This document shows positions 10,909 through 22,687 of a stretch of 64,000 nt of DNA, in pieces. Source of the DNA: Selaginella moellendorffii (taxonomy: Eukaryota; Streptophyta; Lycopodiopsida; Selaginellales; Selaginellaceae); assembly GCF_000143415.4 (NCBI RefSeq), contig NW_003314319.1:648365-712364 (forward strand), read 5' to 3'. Below the pieces are notes generated by a model. That model saw only the letters and a program-made list of their open reading frames with translations. It was not told the DNA's origin and searched no databases. The stretch's first letter is position 1. Every line of letters starts with the position of its first letter. The position numbers and the translations under genes are program-made.

Positions 10909-12594
10909 TTATTGTGTAAACGTTAGTTTCTTGGACAGCAACAATAAAGGAGTAGCACTGTGAGGCTGGATCTCCGCGAAGTTCTTGGCAGTGGCATTGG
11001 TAATCCCACTTTCAGGAGTGTCACAAGCTTCCAGCAAGCTCGTGTAACCCACACTATCGGGCTCGAAAGGCATGCTTGCCAAAAGCTCGGTAGCTTCCAC
11101 AGATTTCCCATTGCGAGCGAGAAGATCCACGATGCAATGCCAGTGTTGGGCACTAGCATCAACGCCATAGTCCTGTTGCATTGAAACGAAGCACTTCATG
11201 GCTTTGTAGATAGATCCGCAAAGGCCCCACGCCACGAGAGCGCTCACAAACACGATGGAATCGAGCTCGATCCCTTCCACAATGGCATCAAACAACAGCG
11301 AGAGAGATTCCTTCGCATATCCACAGCAGACATAAGCTTGTATGATAGTCGTGCAGCTCACAAGGTTAGATCTTCGACCATCGCTCACATCAAACAAGCT
11401 CCGTGCCTTTGAAAGATGCCCAGTCTGGGCATAAGCAGCGATCATAGAGTTCCACGTAATCTCGTTCCTTTCGCACATTTGATCAAACACTTCTTTTGCT
11501 GCTTGGATATTCCCAAGCTGTGAATACGCCCATAGAAGGGCTGTGTCAGATACCACATTACAAAATGGAAGGCTCACTACAAGCGCTCGGAGACTCTCAG
11601 TATGCCCAGTGAGGGCATAAGCCATTGCTAGCCCGGTCCACATTTCCAGATTCCTTTCGGGCGTCCTATCAAACACATACTTGGCCTCCTCCACATACCC
11701 TGCCTGGGCATATGCCACAAGTAACACTGTCCACGTCACGATATTACGCTGGGGGATTTTCTTAAACATTTCTGACGCTTGATCCAAATCTCCACTCATT
11801 GCAACGGCTGAGATTATTGCATTCCAGGCAACAATGTTAGGCTCTGGAATATCCCTAAAAAATTCCCATGAACTCTCCAGAGATCCTGATTGGAAATAAG
11901 CCGTGATCATAGCACACCATGCCACGACGTTCCACTCCGGCATAGAATCAAACACGCGGCGAGCATCTCGTAGATGCCTACCATGGGTATATGCCGTAAG
12001 CATCGACGTCCATGACACAATATTCTTCTGCGTCATGCTGTCAAAGATTCGCTTTGCGTCGTCCAGATGCCCGGCCCCGGAATATGCCGCAATCATCGCA
12101 TTCGAGGATACTAGATTCCTCTCGGGCATTGCCTCGTAGTAGCGGCGGGCGTGGCCTAGCAGTCCAATGGAGGTGTAAGCTGTGATTATCGTGTTCCAGG
12201 AGATCACGTCAGGGTATGGCACGGATTCGAAGGCCGCGGCAGCAAGATCGATGCGCCCTAGCTGCGCGATCGCGGCGACGAGGATGTTCCACGAGGCGGT
12301 GGTCTTGCGCGGCATCGCGTCGAAGATTTCGAGCACTTCTTGGAGCGATCCATTCTTGGCGCACAGATCGAGCATGATGTTCCAGGAGAGGGGATTAGGG
12401 CGTTGGATGGACGCGAAGACGCGGCGGGCGCCGGGCAGATCGCGGCACTGGCCGTGGATCTGGAGCAGGAGATTGGCGAGGTGTAGATTTCCGCCATAGC
12501 CGCAGTGGAGGATGTGGCGGCGCGCGAGATCGCAGCTCGCGGCATCGGTACACGATCGCACCAATCGGTCACAGGCCTCGAAATCGGTGAGCAT
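10909..12594 (-). CDS. Pentatricopeptide repeat protein, PLS class, truncated E domain
   Basis: An intronless gene of 561 residues from the first ATG (12592-12594, MLTDFEACDRLVRSC). About 13 PPR motifs follow, again nearly all short S-type repeats, e.g. KNIVSWTSMLTAYTHGRHLR and RNEITWNSMIAAYAQTGHLS. The C terminus begins an E1-like block (YTSLLEACDTPESG) and ends at TAA 10909-10911 with no DYW domain. It is probably an organellar RNA-binding protein. It shares motif style with the next gene downstream (9244-10854) and lies just 54 nt upstream of that gene's ATG in the same orientation. This suggests a tandem duplication and perhaps shared transcription. The 5' flank (12595-12806) is the head-to-head region with the DYRK gene. 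Confidence 0.85.
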   Translation of the reverse strand: MLTDFEACDRLVRSCTDAASCDLARRHILHCGYGGNLHLANLLLQIHGQCRDLPGARRVFASIQRPNPLSWNIMLDLCAKNGSLQEVLEIFDAMPRKTTASWNILVAAIAQLGRIDLAAAAFESVPYPDVISWNTIITAYTSIGLLGHARRYYEAMPERNLVSSNAMIAAYSGAGHLDDAKRIFDSMTQKNIVSWTSMLTAYTHGRHLRDARRVFDSMPEWNVVAWCAMITAYFQSGSLESSWEFFRDIPEPNIVAWNAIISAVAMSGDLDQASEMFKKIPQRNIVTWTVLLVAYAQAGYVEEAKYVFDRTPERNLEMWTGLAMAYALTGHTESLRALVVSLPFCNVVSDTALLWAYSQLGNIQAAKEVFDQMCERNEITWNSMIAAYAQTGHLSKARSLFDVSDGRRSNLVSCTTIIQAYVCCGYAKESLSLLFDAIVEGIELDSIVFVSALVAWGLCGSIYKAMKCFVSMQQDYGVDASAQHWHCIVDLLARNGKSVEATELLASMPFEPDSVGYTSLLEACDTPESGITNATAKNFAEIQPHSATPLLLLSKKLTFTQ

Positions 12595-12806
12595 CGCAAT
12601 TCTCTCCACTGGATCGCGCAGATACCGCCAGGCGGCATTTCGAAATATGGCGGGAGATTCCCGGGGGATATTCTTAGGGCATCGCGCTTTTTTTGACTTG
12701 GAGATAGCGTGGCGCGAGGCGAGGCGATGGTCTGGGCTAGTCCATCAGAAGGTACATTGATGAGAAAGCGCTGGGGATGAAGTAGCAGTGGTGGAAGCGA
12801 GCGAGA

Positions 12807-15748
12807 ATGGTTCTCAAGGACACAGTAGAGATCAAGCCGGGCTTTCTTTCCTACTTCCATGCCGATCTGATCGAGAGCCTCATGCAAGGACTTGGAAAGC
12901 AGGGCAAGAGCAAGAAGGACAAGGAAAAGAAGAATGCCGGTGGTGGTGGCGATCAGGCCTCGTCCAAGCGCAGCAAGGCTCTCCCATCTCTCAATCTCTC
13001 CAAGGTGAAGAAGGGGCTGGATAAAAAACACGGGTCTTCCCGGCGTGATACGTCGTCTTACAGTGGGAGGAGGGAGCATTCGCTCGCTTGTACCGCTTTG
13101 CAGCAGCGCAAGACCGACGCACAGCTTGAGAGCATGACGCTGAGGACGCCCAGGAAAATCGACATAGTGTTCGAGAATGACGTTACCAAGCGAAAGAAGA
13201 AGCAGGATAGCTATGCTGAGAGGCATCAGGAGAAGTTTCTTGGAGAACAGCTCAGGCCGTACCAACAGCAAATGATTCTTCAGGCATTGAACTATGCTCC
13301 GATAGTTCACGTCGATCGAAGGATTTTGGCTGAGGTTGACGACAGGAAGGTGGACGAGATTTTAAATCCGCCCGAGGCTTATGAAGAAGCGACATCCCCC
13401 GCCCAGGCAGCCGAGACGAAGGATATAGCCAGTGCTCGTGACCTGACAGTTCCATGCTTGCTAGCTTCAGAGGGTCAAGAGCAACAGCGTGACGCCACGC
13501 CGAGGAAACAGGCGCTTAAGTTTACGGAAACGAAGGATGCTGTGAAAAAAATGTCACACAAAAGCTCAAGGTAATGGTAGCAAGTAGAAAAAACATTTTC
13601 TAATGTCTTCGTTTTGCAGGGTTTCGGAGAAGGCGACAACAAAAGCTGCTCCAAAGCAATCGGTTTTGAAGCCTTTGAAACTTCCGGACGCAACCAAGAG
13701 TTCCGTTCCCATAGGTACTTTGCTTTCCCATTAGCTTCCAATATATCGCCCACGACATTGCTTTACAGGTTTTGGAGGTGAACCAGCAGAGTCTCCTCAA
13801 ACTTCAAGGCCTTCCAAAGTTGTACACTTGATTATGTTCACTATCTTCTTACCAGTTTGCTCCTGCTCTGTCAGGTGGTTGTTGAGCCTACGCCAAGGAT
13901 GGCACAAACGGATAGAAGCGCGTATGCCGATGTAGCCATCCCGCAAACTGTTGTGCAAACTCCATCGAAAGATTGGGAAACTTTTATGACTCCGGAAGGT
14001 AAAACTATCGTTTATTATTCAACATGGCTTAATTGTTTTGTGCGTTCAGCGGTTCTGAAACAGTATCCAAGCTCCCTGACGGACTTCGAAAAGCAGGAAA
14101 TTTTGAAATATCCTGAAATTTACTATATCGGTTTACCACAGAAGAAGATTCAAGTTGTCGGAGGGCAGGGGCGATACAATTATGGTAAATTTGCTTGATT
14201 TGAAATACTCATGTTTTCATGCTCTTACAGGTTTTGATACTGAGAAGGGAGACTACAATGCCATCATGCAGGACCATATCGCTTACCGATATGAAATTCT
14301 TGGGAAGCTTGGCAGAGGCAGCTTTGGCCAGGTGTTGAAGTGCACAGATCACAAGTACAAAGTTCCGCGAGCCATTAAAATCATTCGCAACAAGAAGCAG
14401 TTCACCCAGCAGGCCTTCATTGAGATTAATCTGTTGGAGTTCCTGAGAAACAAGGTGAGATTAATTGTTTTAACATACAAGTCGGGATTTTTAAATCAGT
14501 GAAAGCGTAAAATACTTCCTTTGCTGGTTGAAAGGTCTTTGCAGGCTGCAGAAGAAGGAGTAGATTACAACATTGTGACGATCTACGAAAGCTTCGAATT
14601 TCGGGGGCATCTATGTCTGTCTTTTGCAGTGCATGACATCAGCCTGTTCGACATGCTCAAGAAGAACCATTTCGAAGGGTTCAACTTGAGCCTTGTCAAG
14701 TGCTTTGCCAGACAAGTACTTGTGTCGCTCCAGTTTTTGCACAGAGCGCGTATTATCCACGGCGATTTGAAGCCGGAGAACATACTACTTCAACAACCTG
14801 CTTCTCCGAAAATCAAGCTAATTGATTTTGGATCCAGTTGTTTCGAGCACGAACGAAGTAAGCTCCTGTTTTGCTACTACGTCTGATTTCTACTCTTGTT
14901 TTGTTTTTCTTTTTTGCAGTTTATACTTACATACAGAGTAGATTCTATCGCGCTCCGGAAGTCATCCTTGGTATCGACCAGACCCAGATTTTTGCAGTTT
15001 AAAACGCTGCTTACGGGAAATGTATGGTGATTCCAGGATTGCCGTATGACATGATGATTGACGTGTGGAGCTTCGCTTGCATTCTTGCCGAGTTGTTCAC
15101 AGGTAAACCATTCAATTTCTCAAAATGTTTCAAATATCCACTCGACATGTATTCAGGATATCCTTTGTTTCCTGGGGAGGACGAAGTGGAACAGCTTGCT
15201 TACATGATGGAAGTTCTCGGGACCCCGCCGCTATCCCTCATCAGTCAAGCAAAACGCAAGAAGATGTTTTTCGGTAAAAGTAGTTCTTTTGTGTCTCTTG
15301 GCTTCTAGGAGTTCTATTTGCCTGCGTAGATTCCGACAACAAGCCGAGGATCGTTCCAAACTCATCCGGCACGAGGCACTTCCCAAGCACGAAAGATCTC
15401 AGGATGGTTGTCGGATGCAGTGACAAAAGCTTCGTAAACTTCTTGTCATGCTGCTTGAAGTGGGACAAAGAACAACGCATGACTCCTCAGCAGTTGCTAA
15501 AACACGAGTGGATCACACAGGTTCTACTTTTTCCTCGCGAGAGTTTTGGTTTGATTGGCTTCTACAGGTCCAGCCTCTCAACGAGGTCGTGAAATACGTT
15601 CGTCAAAGCTCTAGAAGAAGGTTCTCTTTTAAACTCGAGAAGTTCGATCCGTCTTTGTCATACGAATTTTTCTTCTTTCTTTTGTCTCAGGTCCTCGAAA
15701 TCAACGAAGAAGCCATCAATGAAGCAAACGAAGCTGCAGATCCATTAG
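12807..15748 (+). CDS. DYRK-family dual-specificity protein kinase
   Basis: About ten exons with short GT-AG introns. The N-terminal 250 residues (12807-13571) are basic and disordered. The DYRK-homology box ([20 protein letters not shown]) comes just before the kinase domain near 14240. Visible motifs are the glycine loop LGRGSFGQV, the Lys in [11 protein letters not shown], a catalytic loop reading [13 protein letters not shown], the DFG in LIDFGSSC, and the [13 protein letters not shown] activation loop whose second Tyr is the DYRK autophosphorylation site. The catalytic loop has HGD where most DYRKs have HCD. The final exons give a short basic tail ([18 protein letters not shown]) and stop at 15746-15748. 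DYRKs tyrosine-autophosphorylate and then act on Ser/Thr in growth control; plant DYRKs are little studied. Confidence 0.88.
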
Positions 15749-16023
15749 CGTGTAGGCTAGAATGTGTTTATCCAGTCCGACTAACTTAATCAGGGAGGCT
15801 TTAAAAGCTGCCCTGGGAATCGATCCGTTACCTTGTGGGGTACATACCGGAATATCCGTTGAAAGTTTTTACGATAGTGTGTTTGAAATTGTTTGGGTAG
15901 CGGCAAGGGTTTTTGCGCCCGGGGCGTGGGAGCTGCCATCGATCGGATCGAGGCGGCAATGCATTCCAGCGCGAGCGGATCCTGCGATGGTGTCCTAGCA
16001 TCCGGCATTTCGGCGCGGGTAGC

Positions 16024-19000
16024 ATGAATCAGTACCACATCTACGAAGCAATCGGCCGGGGCAAGCATTCGGTGAGTAGCCTCCTTGCCCGAGCTTTAGG
16101 GTTTCCAAGAATGCTGCTTCTTCTCACCGTGGGCGCCGCGATGGCAGACTGTGTACAAGGGCCGCAAGAAGAAGTCGATCGAGTACTACGCCATCAAGAG
16201 CGTGGAGAAGAGCCAGAAGAACAAAGTCCTCCAAGAAGTAAGTGGCCGTGTCTATAAAACGTGGGATTTGCACTGTATAGACTATAATAACCTTTGTGTG
16301 CCAGGTTCGAACGCTTCATTCCTTGGATCATCCAAACGTTTTGAAGTTCTATGCGTGGTAATGAGGTGCTCTTCCATTTTTCTTTCTGATCTAGTTTCGT
16401 TCTTCTCGTTCTGTCTCCTTTCCAGGTATGAGACTTCTGCTCACTTGTGGCTGGTTTTAGAGTATTGCGTTGGAGGCGATCTTTTGACGCTGCTCAAACA
16501 GGTGGGCATAGATTTGGCTTTTATGCATGGAAACGGAACGGTTCACAGTTTACCCAGCTCTATGATCTGTCTTGCAGGATACTAGACTGCCTGAAGAGTC
16601 GGTTCACGATTTTGCCCGTGATTTAGTGGAAGCGCTACAGTTAAGTTGTGCTTGTATATATTCTCCTTGACTAATACCTCCTTGTAGGTTTCTGCATTCA
16701 AAGGGAATAGTTTACTGTGACCTTAAGCCTTCGAACTTACTGCTTGATGAGAATGGCCGCATCAAGGTCAGACATACATGCATTTTGGTCGTTTGGGCAC
16801 TTTTTGACTCTTCTTTTGCAGCTGTGCGATTTTGGTTTGGCTCGACGACTCGCTGACATTTCAAAGAACACTGTTCAACAGGTACTTTTCGTTGAACATT
16901 CTTGTTGATGTGAAACGCAATTCTTTTTATGTCAGCTGCCGCAAGCCAAGAGAGGCACACCATGTTACATGGCCCCAGAGCTTTTTCAGGGAGGTGTTCA
17001 TTCTTTTTCATCTGATTTATGGGCTCTTGGCTGCGTCATGTACGAGTGTTATGCCGGAAAGCCGCCATTCGTTTCCACGAGCTTCACACAGTTGGTGGAG
17101 TCTATTCTCCATGACCCAGCCCCAGCGTTATCTGCGTCAACGAATAAGGACTTCGAGGATCTTCTGAGCCGGCTCCTTGTGAAAGATCCTGCGGAAAGAA
17201 TGAAGTGGTCGGAGGTACGGGATCATTCGTTTTGGAGGAAAAAAATCAAGCCTTTGGTGTTACCGTCACAACCAGCTTTTCTGAAGTATCTGGATTCGAA
17301 AAAGACTTCAGAACCACAGGATATAACAGAAAAGTCACGGAATGGTGGATCGGGTCCAAAGCAGCAGCCGGCAACAATCAAGAAGCACGAGTACTTGCAC
17401 AAGACAACAGACAAAGGGGAAACTATCGCCAATGGAAAAACGCCTCCAGGGAGACGTCCAGCATCTTCAGGGCCGTTGACGGAAGCTTCAGGACGAGCCA
17501 ATGCTGTTGTCAACGTCTTAAGACTGTCGAAGATAGTGAAGACGAATTTGCAAAGAGAGGCCGAAGGGGATTCATACCGGCAGCAAAATGCTGGGGCAGC
17601 TACAAACGATTCAGATCTGACGCTGGAAAACCATGACCAGGAACTCGACTTTGCGGAGCGTCCGGACACCGATGGAGAAACCGAGGATGACGAAAGTGTC
17701 AGCGCTGCGGAAGCTACAACACATGACGAAAGCGTTCACGAAGATGGAGCGGATAGCAACGGCAAGGAGCTGGATTATGATAAAAACGTGGAAGAAGTTC
17801 GTTTGGAGGCTTTAAGAATGGAGGTTGCTGCTACGCCCCCTGGTGTTGGAATACCGAGGAAAGCTCAGAGGATTGCTGCTTTAACGGGAGAGAAGAAGAA
17901 ACCGGCTGTCTCCAAAGCTGAGGATCATCCAAAGGCTTCAATCACGTTATCTCAGGCTCTCTGGCATCCGTCCGACCTTGCTGTGAGGCCAATTATGCAG
18001 AACCGCAAGGCTGACCAGGCAGCTGACGTCCGTTTCGATGGGAAAACGCTGCCAGTGGATTCGCTCTCGTCGTCAGAGTTTTTGAAGCTACAACCCGACG
18101 AACTGGAAGCGTTTGTGACTCGGATAATGAGCAGTATATGTGGGAATACATCTGTCAACGAGAAGATGAACACGCTCAAGTATCTGGAGACTATCTGTGT
18201 TAGCATGGATGCTGCGAACGTGTTTATCAACGGAGTTCTGATGCACTCACTTGTCAAGCTACTGCGAACAACGAAGCTACCGGCATTGCGAGTGCAACTT
18301 ACGTCCGTTATTGGCCTTCTCGTTCGACATGCAACACTGATTGAAGACGACCTTGCGAGCTCAGGTATCATTGCGGTTCTAACGGAAACTTTAAGGGACA
18401 AGCAGGAAAAAGTGCGCCGTTGTGCCATGGCATCACTTGGCGAACTGTTATTCTATATTGCAACTCAAAACGGAGGGTCTCCAAGATCTGGGGCTGGTCA
18501 CGACAACGTACCAAAGGAAGGAAGATCTTCTGTTTGGCAGGTTCGTCCTCTGAGCATTACATACGTTCAAGTTTTGATTTTCTGTTATTCTCCTATCAGG
18601 TTCCCAGTACGACGATAGCTCTTGTGGCATCTATTCTCCGGAAGGGCGAAGATGATGTCACTCAGCATTACGCTCTGAAAGCGATTGAGAACATTTCAAG
18701 TCAAGGAGGAGAGTGGGCGGCCCGTTTCACCACTCATGACGTGCTGGGGAATCTTTGCTATATAATGAAGACTTCATCCAAACAAGAAGTTGTTCGATCA
18801 ACAGCAGGGTCTTGCTTGGTGCGGTTGGTCCGTTTCAGCCCTTCAAGCGTCGCTGTGGTTCTGGAAAAGGTGACCTTTAAAGAGCTGATCGCTGGTTTAT
18901 GCAAAGGAGGTGCAAAGCTTCAGCAGGTCTACATCAACCTCCTGAACATTGCGCTAGTCGGATCTAGCGTGATGAACAATGCCAGCAGGCACTTGCAGGT

Positions 19001-20659
19001 GCTCTTCGACGAGAAGGCTCTGATTCCCAACATCATGGCCATCTTGGAACAGGGTCCGGAAGTTCTTCGCGGCAAGGCGTTCGTTTGCGCCGCTTTGCTG
19101 TGCAAGATCAACCGCAGGTGGATGCTGTCATTCTGCAACGCTAAAATTGTGCCAGCCGTGGAGAGACTGACGAAGGAAAAGGATGCTTATGTCCAACAGT
19201 GCGTTGACGCGCTCATACAGATCGTGGTCTCGCTAGTTCCGGGCATCCTTGACAGCATCGGTGCCGATTTCCAGCAGTCAGCAAACAGCAAGCGGCCAAG
19301 CTCGGCCACCACGACTCAGCATGCAACTCTGGGACGGAGTCAGCCTCGAGGCTCCATGCCGCTCTTCCCAGTCGTACTACATCTGTTTCGGAGCTTGACG
19401 TTTCGGGACAGGATTGTCAACGCGCAAGTCTTACAGCAGCTGGCCACCTTTCTGAAACGGATGGAAGCAGCAACGAGTCAGGTACTGATTGTGATTTGAT
19501 TTTCTCGTTTACGTGGCTTTCTTCTGCACAGGGCCAGGATGACTTTCAAACGACACTGCTGCGAATAATAGAGTCAATATCACAGCAGCCGAGTATCCTC
19601 CTGGCGCACCAGGAGATCTTCATAACGCAAGTGCTTCCAAGCCTGGCAAATCTCTACAGGAGAAACACCTGCGGAGATACGCGATTCCTGTGCCTCAAGG
19701 TCTTCTGCGACATTCTTCTCGTCATCATGGACGACATGGCGGAGCAGTCGAGCGGCACGAGACAGGACCAGATGAGGCTGATCATCAAGCAGTATTTCCT
19801 GCCACTGTACCCCGTGCTGCTGGACGACGAAGACCCGATCCCGATGTACGCCCAGAAGCTGCTGGTGATGCTCCTGGACCTCAGATGCATCGACATCAAC
19901 GACATTCTCCAGCTCAAGATCGTCTCCCAGTTTTTCGAGTTCCTCAAGGAGGACCTCGCCACCGTCAACCTCCACAACGTCCGGCTCTGCCTCTTCCTGG
20001 TATCGTCGCAGGAGGTGGAAACCGCAGTGATCTCCGAGCTGCATGTAGTGAGCAGGTTGGTCGCGCTCCTGGAGTTCGTTCACCTCAAGGGGATGCAGGA
20101 CTTTCTGGATCCCACGCTATCCGTTTGCCGGCTGCTGCTCATCCGGAACGCGGGGAAGCTCAAGAGCAGTGGAAGCAGCGCCACCAACAACGGTTTCAAA
20201 GTGGAGGAGCTGCCTTCTCAGCTGGAAGACGTCGGGGGATTCAGCGCGCGAGCGGGGCTGTTCGTGGACCTGTGCGGCAATCCGGAGCCCCGGATCGCCG
20301 AGACCGCGTCCGAGTGCCTGATACTGGCGGTGAAGGCCGCGCCGGGGCTGGCGGCGCCGTCCGTCCTTTCCAGCCTCCAGGAGCTGGCCAAGGTGCTGGA
20401 GAGGTCCACCAGCGGAGGTCACGGCTCGGCGCTGCTGTCGCTGCTCCAGCGGCGGCTCCTCCAGGCGCTCACGCTGGCGTGCAAGGAGCAACGCCTGGGC
20501 GATTCCAGCGGCAGGAGGAGCGCGTCGGCGTGGCCGGCAGCGGCCGTCACGTCGCTGGAAAACGTGGTGCTGCGCCTCCGAAAGTCAAGCTTGCCGCAGG
20601 TGGCAGATGCTGCGGTGGACGCTGCGCTGGAGTTGCAGATCCTCCCGGGGAGATCGTGA
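16024..20659 (+). CDS. RUK: RUNKEL / ULK4-like protein kinase-like protein
   Basis: The ATG at 16024 begins [20 protein letters not shown] after splicing at 16071/16148, nearly the N terminus recalled for Arabidopsis RUNKEL. The kinase domain shows the Lys in [10 protein letters not shown], the loop [18 protein letters not shown] (YCD replaces HRD, usual in this family), [13 protein letters not shown] and [19 protein letters not shown] long Ser/Glu-rich linker follows (17.3-17.9 kb), then an ARM/HEAT-like helical region to the TGA at 20657-20659. RUNKEL binds microtubules and is needed for phragmoplast expansion and cytokinesis, probably as a scaffold rather than an active kinase (family knowledge). 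It lies 275 nt downstream of the DYRK gene, same strand. GC content rises clearly in the last 1 kb. Confidence 0.92.
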
Positions 20660-20870
20660 AGGATAGGCTAGAGCAAGTCCAGCGAGACAAGCGAAAGTCT
20701 ACGTACGCGTTGGTGCTCACTCCTTCTCGGCCACTGTTGTTGATATAGTTTGTGTACAGCCAAAAGGTGTCTCTACCTCTTCTGTCGTGTCGTATTCTTT
20801 CTTGCTCGTCTTTGTGGCCAGTGACCTTTCAATTAAATCAGGGGACACGCCATCGTACTTCACTGCAAAG

Positions 20871-20893
20871 GAAAATAAAATAAAATAAAATAA
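20871..20893 (+). repeat. (AAAAT)n microsatellite
   Basis: Four to five copies of a pentanucleotide AAAAT just downstream of the RUNKEL 3' UTR. Confidence 0.9.
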
Positions 20894-21075
20894 GAGACAC
20901 TTAAGTCGTCAACGGTTTGTGAGCCACAAAAGTTGGGAGATTTTACCTTCTTCCAGAACAGTATCTGGCCTCTTTCGTTTCATTTCTACAAACAGTTCGC
21001 CACCTTGCAAATCCAAAGATTCCGTCCCATTCAAATTCAAACATTCCGTCCCATGGTTTCTTGTGGAAAGTTCGT

Positions 21076-21660
21076 AAAGTCAAAGAACGAACACAAGACC
21101 GGCGAGGAGCCTGAAACTTCGGTCAACCAAGTCAAGGAATAAACACGACTTTGTTCAACATAGTATTTTTTCCTGACATGATCAAACGAACGGGTTCTAT
21201 GCTTTGTTGCGCGGATAGGATGAGGGCTCGTGGTGATCCGGTGGCGGCGTCGCGCAGGATTTGGATTCCCTGCGGGATCGATTCGCTTGCAAGCGCGTGT
21301 GCGCGTCGGATCGGATGATGAAGCGAGTGGGCAGCTTTGCAAAGGATGTGACGCACTGAGTGTGGGGTCTCGGATTGGATGCTTGCGCCGAGGCGTGCGC
21401 TCGATCCGCTTGTTCTACGCAGCATCACGTCCCCAATTGGAACGATGTTTGTATGCGGCGATGCCAGAGCGAGTGCCGAAATCACGAGGGACACAGAGAA
21501 TATTTTTTCTCTCTCGTGGCCAAAATGCCGCCCTTCGCGATTTGACATGTTGAAACTTCTTTCACCTTTTCTAACACACAGTATTGTCAAAGTCAAAAAA
21601 CGAACAGCAGCCTGAAACGTTTTTCTATCGTCAAGTCAAAGAACGAACACAAGAGCGGTA
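21076..21660 (+). repeat. Direct repeat pair flanking about 530 bp
   Basis: The string GTCAAAGAACGAACACAAGA followed by C/G-CGG occurs near 21079 and again near 21637; GAGCCTGAAAC near 21110 and CAGCCTGAAAC near 21609 also match. The two blocks flank a GC-richer segment. This could be a degenerate mobile-element end pair, but no coding sequence or terminal TG..CA supports a class. Confidence 0.4.
21360..21545 (+). other. Possible Cys-rich peptide exon
   Basis: A short open frame holds six cysteines in the spacing C-x3-C-x4-C-x13-C-x3-C-x3-C (DACAEACARSAC ... DVCMRRCQSEC). Pairs of CxxxC of this kind occur in plant Cys-rich peptides such as hairpinins. The frame starts at GTG directly after a stop; no ATG or signal peptide is seen upstream without assuming an intron. 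It is a candidate exon or relic only. Confidence 0.2.
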
Positions 21661-22687
21661 AAGCTTTTCTACCTTGGGCTCACTGTTGACTCGATCCATT
21701 GACCCACTTGTGTTGTGCATCAATGATTTGTTTAGTGGCGCACACCATCACTCCATGGCCCCGCAAAAGGAGCGCTACACACTCTACAGAGCAAGTAGCT
21801 GAGCAACGCTGTCATAAACAAAAGAGGAACATAGCGAACCTTTTGAGAACTCGAGGCGCGATTCCAGCAACTGCGCTCTTCCTTGTTGATTAAATCATCT
21901 GATTGCTTGCTTTAATCCTGCCGACACTGTTTGCAAAAATGCACTTCCCTCTGCTTGTTTGTATCGTCGTTGTCTAGAGCTGTTTGTTTAGCCAGTGATT
22001 CCTGGAACAAGAGCGTGGAGATCAGGAAAAACGAGCAACTGGTTCCTTGCGGGAGATCATAAACTTACCCGTACAAGTAACACCATCATCTTTGATGTTG
22101 ACAGATGCTGTCGGCCACCACTTGTTCCAACGTGAGTTATCTTCGCTAAATAATTGCACAAGATGTGTTAGACCATGAAGTTAAAAAGAATGGAGGTACA
22201 TATATATATATCTCTTCTCTGGCCCCAACATCTTCTTTGCTTGCGGAGCCATTGATAGTCGAGAAAGAAAAAACCAAAAGGAATAGAAAGAAGAAAAAAA
22301 AAAAGAAACAAGCAGCGAACAACTATACACCCCACCACAGCATGACAATTACACTAATCCAGCATCGCTCCCAAGGAAAGAAAGTCTTTCTTTCCTCCCC
22401 CCCCCCTCGCTTTCTGGAACTCCAACCTTTCACACTGAACACTTACGGGGGGGATCCAAATCTTGACCATCCAGCGAACAATGCGTGCCTCCCGTGCTAG
22501 CGGACGCGTGAACGATCGATTCCAGCAACAGCGAGCCACCCCGTAATGGACCGAGCTGCAAGTTACTGAAACAAAGTCAGCCGAATGGCTTCCGAAAGTG
22601 ACTCGAGACGCAAAGCTGGAGGAAGGAGGGAGCGAGGAAGTAATAAAAGTAGAGATAGAGAAGTACCTTTGAAATTCAATCATGCGC

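Larger units (their letters stand above)
20660..22687. other. Intergenic stretch between RUNKEL and GRAS genes
   Basis: The two genes converge here, so this holds both 3' UTRs. It contains an (AAAAT)n microsatellite at 20871-20893, a partial direct repeat at 21076-21105 and 21634-21660, a short Cys-rich frame at 21360-21545, a TA-rich tract near 22200 and a run of ten or so C near 22398. I see no other gene. Confidence 0.7.

Noticed and set aside
12258-13310. 350-codon open frame on the minus strand
   Set aside because: It runs through the PPR start, the intergenic space and the DYRK first exon on the wrong strand; no motif is recognisable.
19690-20748. 352-codon plus-strand frame inside RUNKEL
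   Set aside because: Shifted frame of the GC-rich last exon of RUNKEL, low complexity (Pro/Arg/Gly), no start context.
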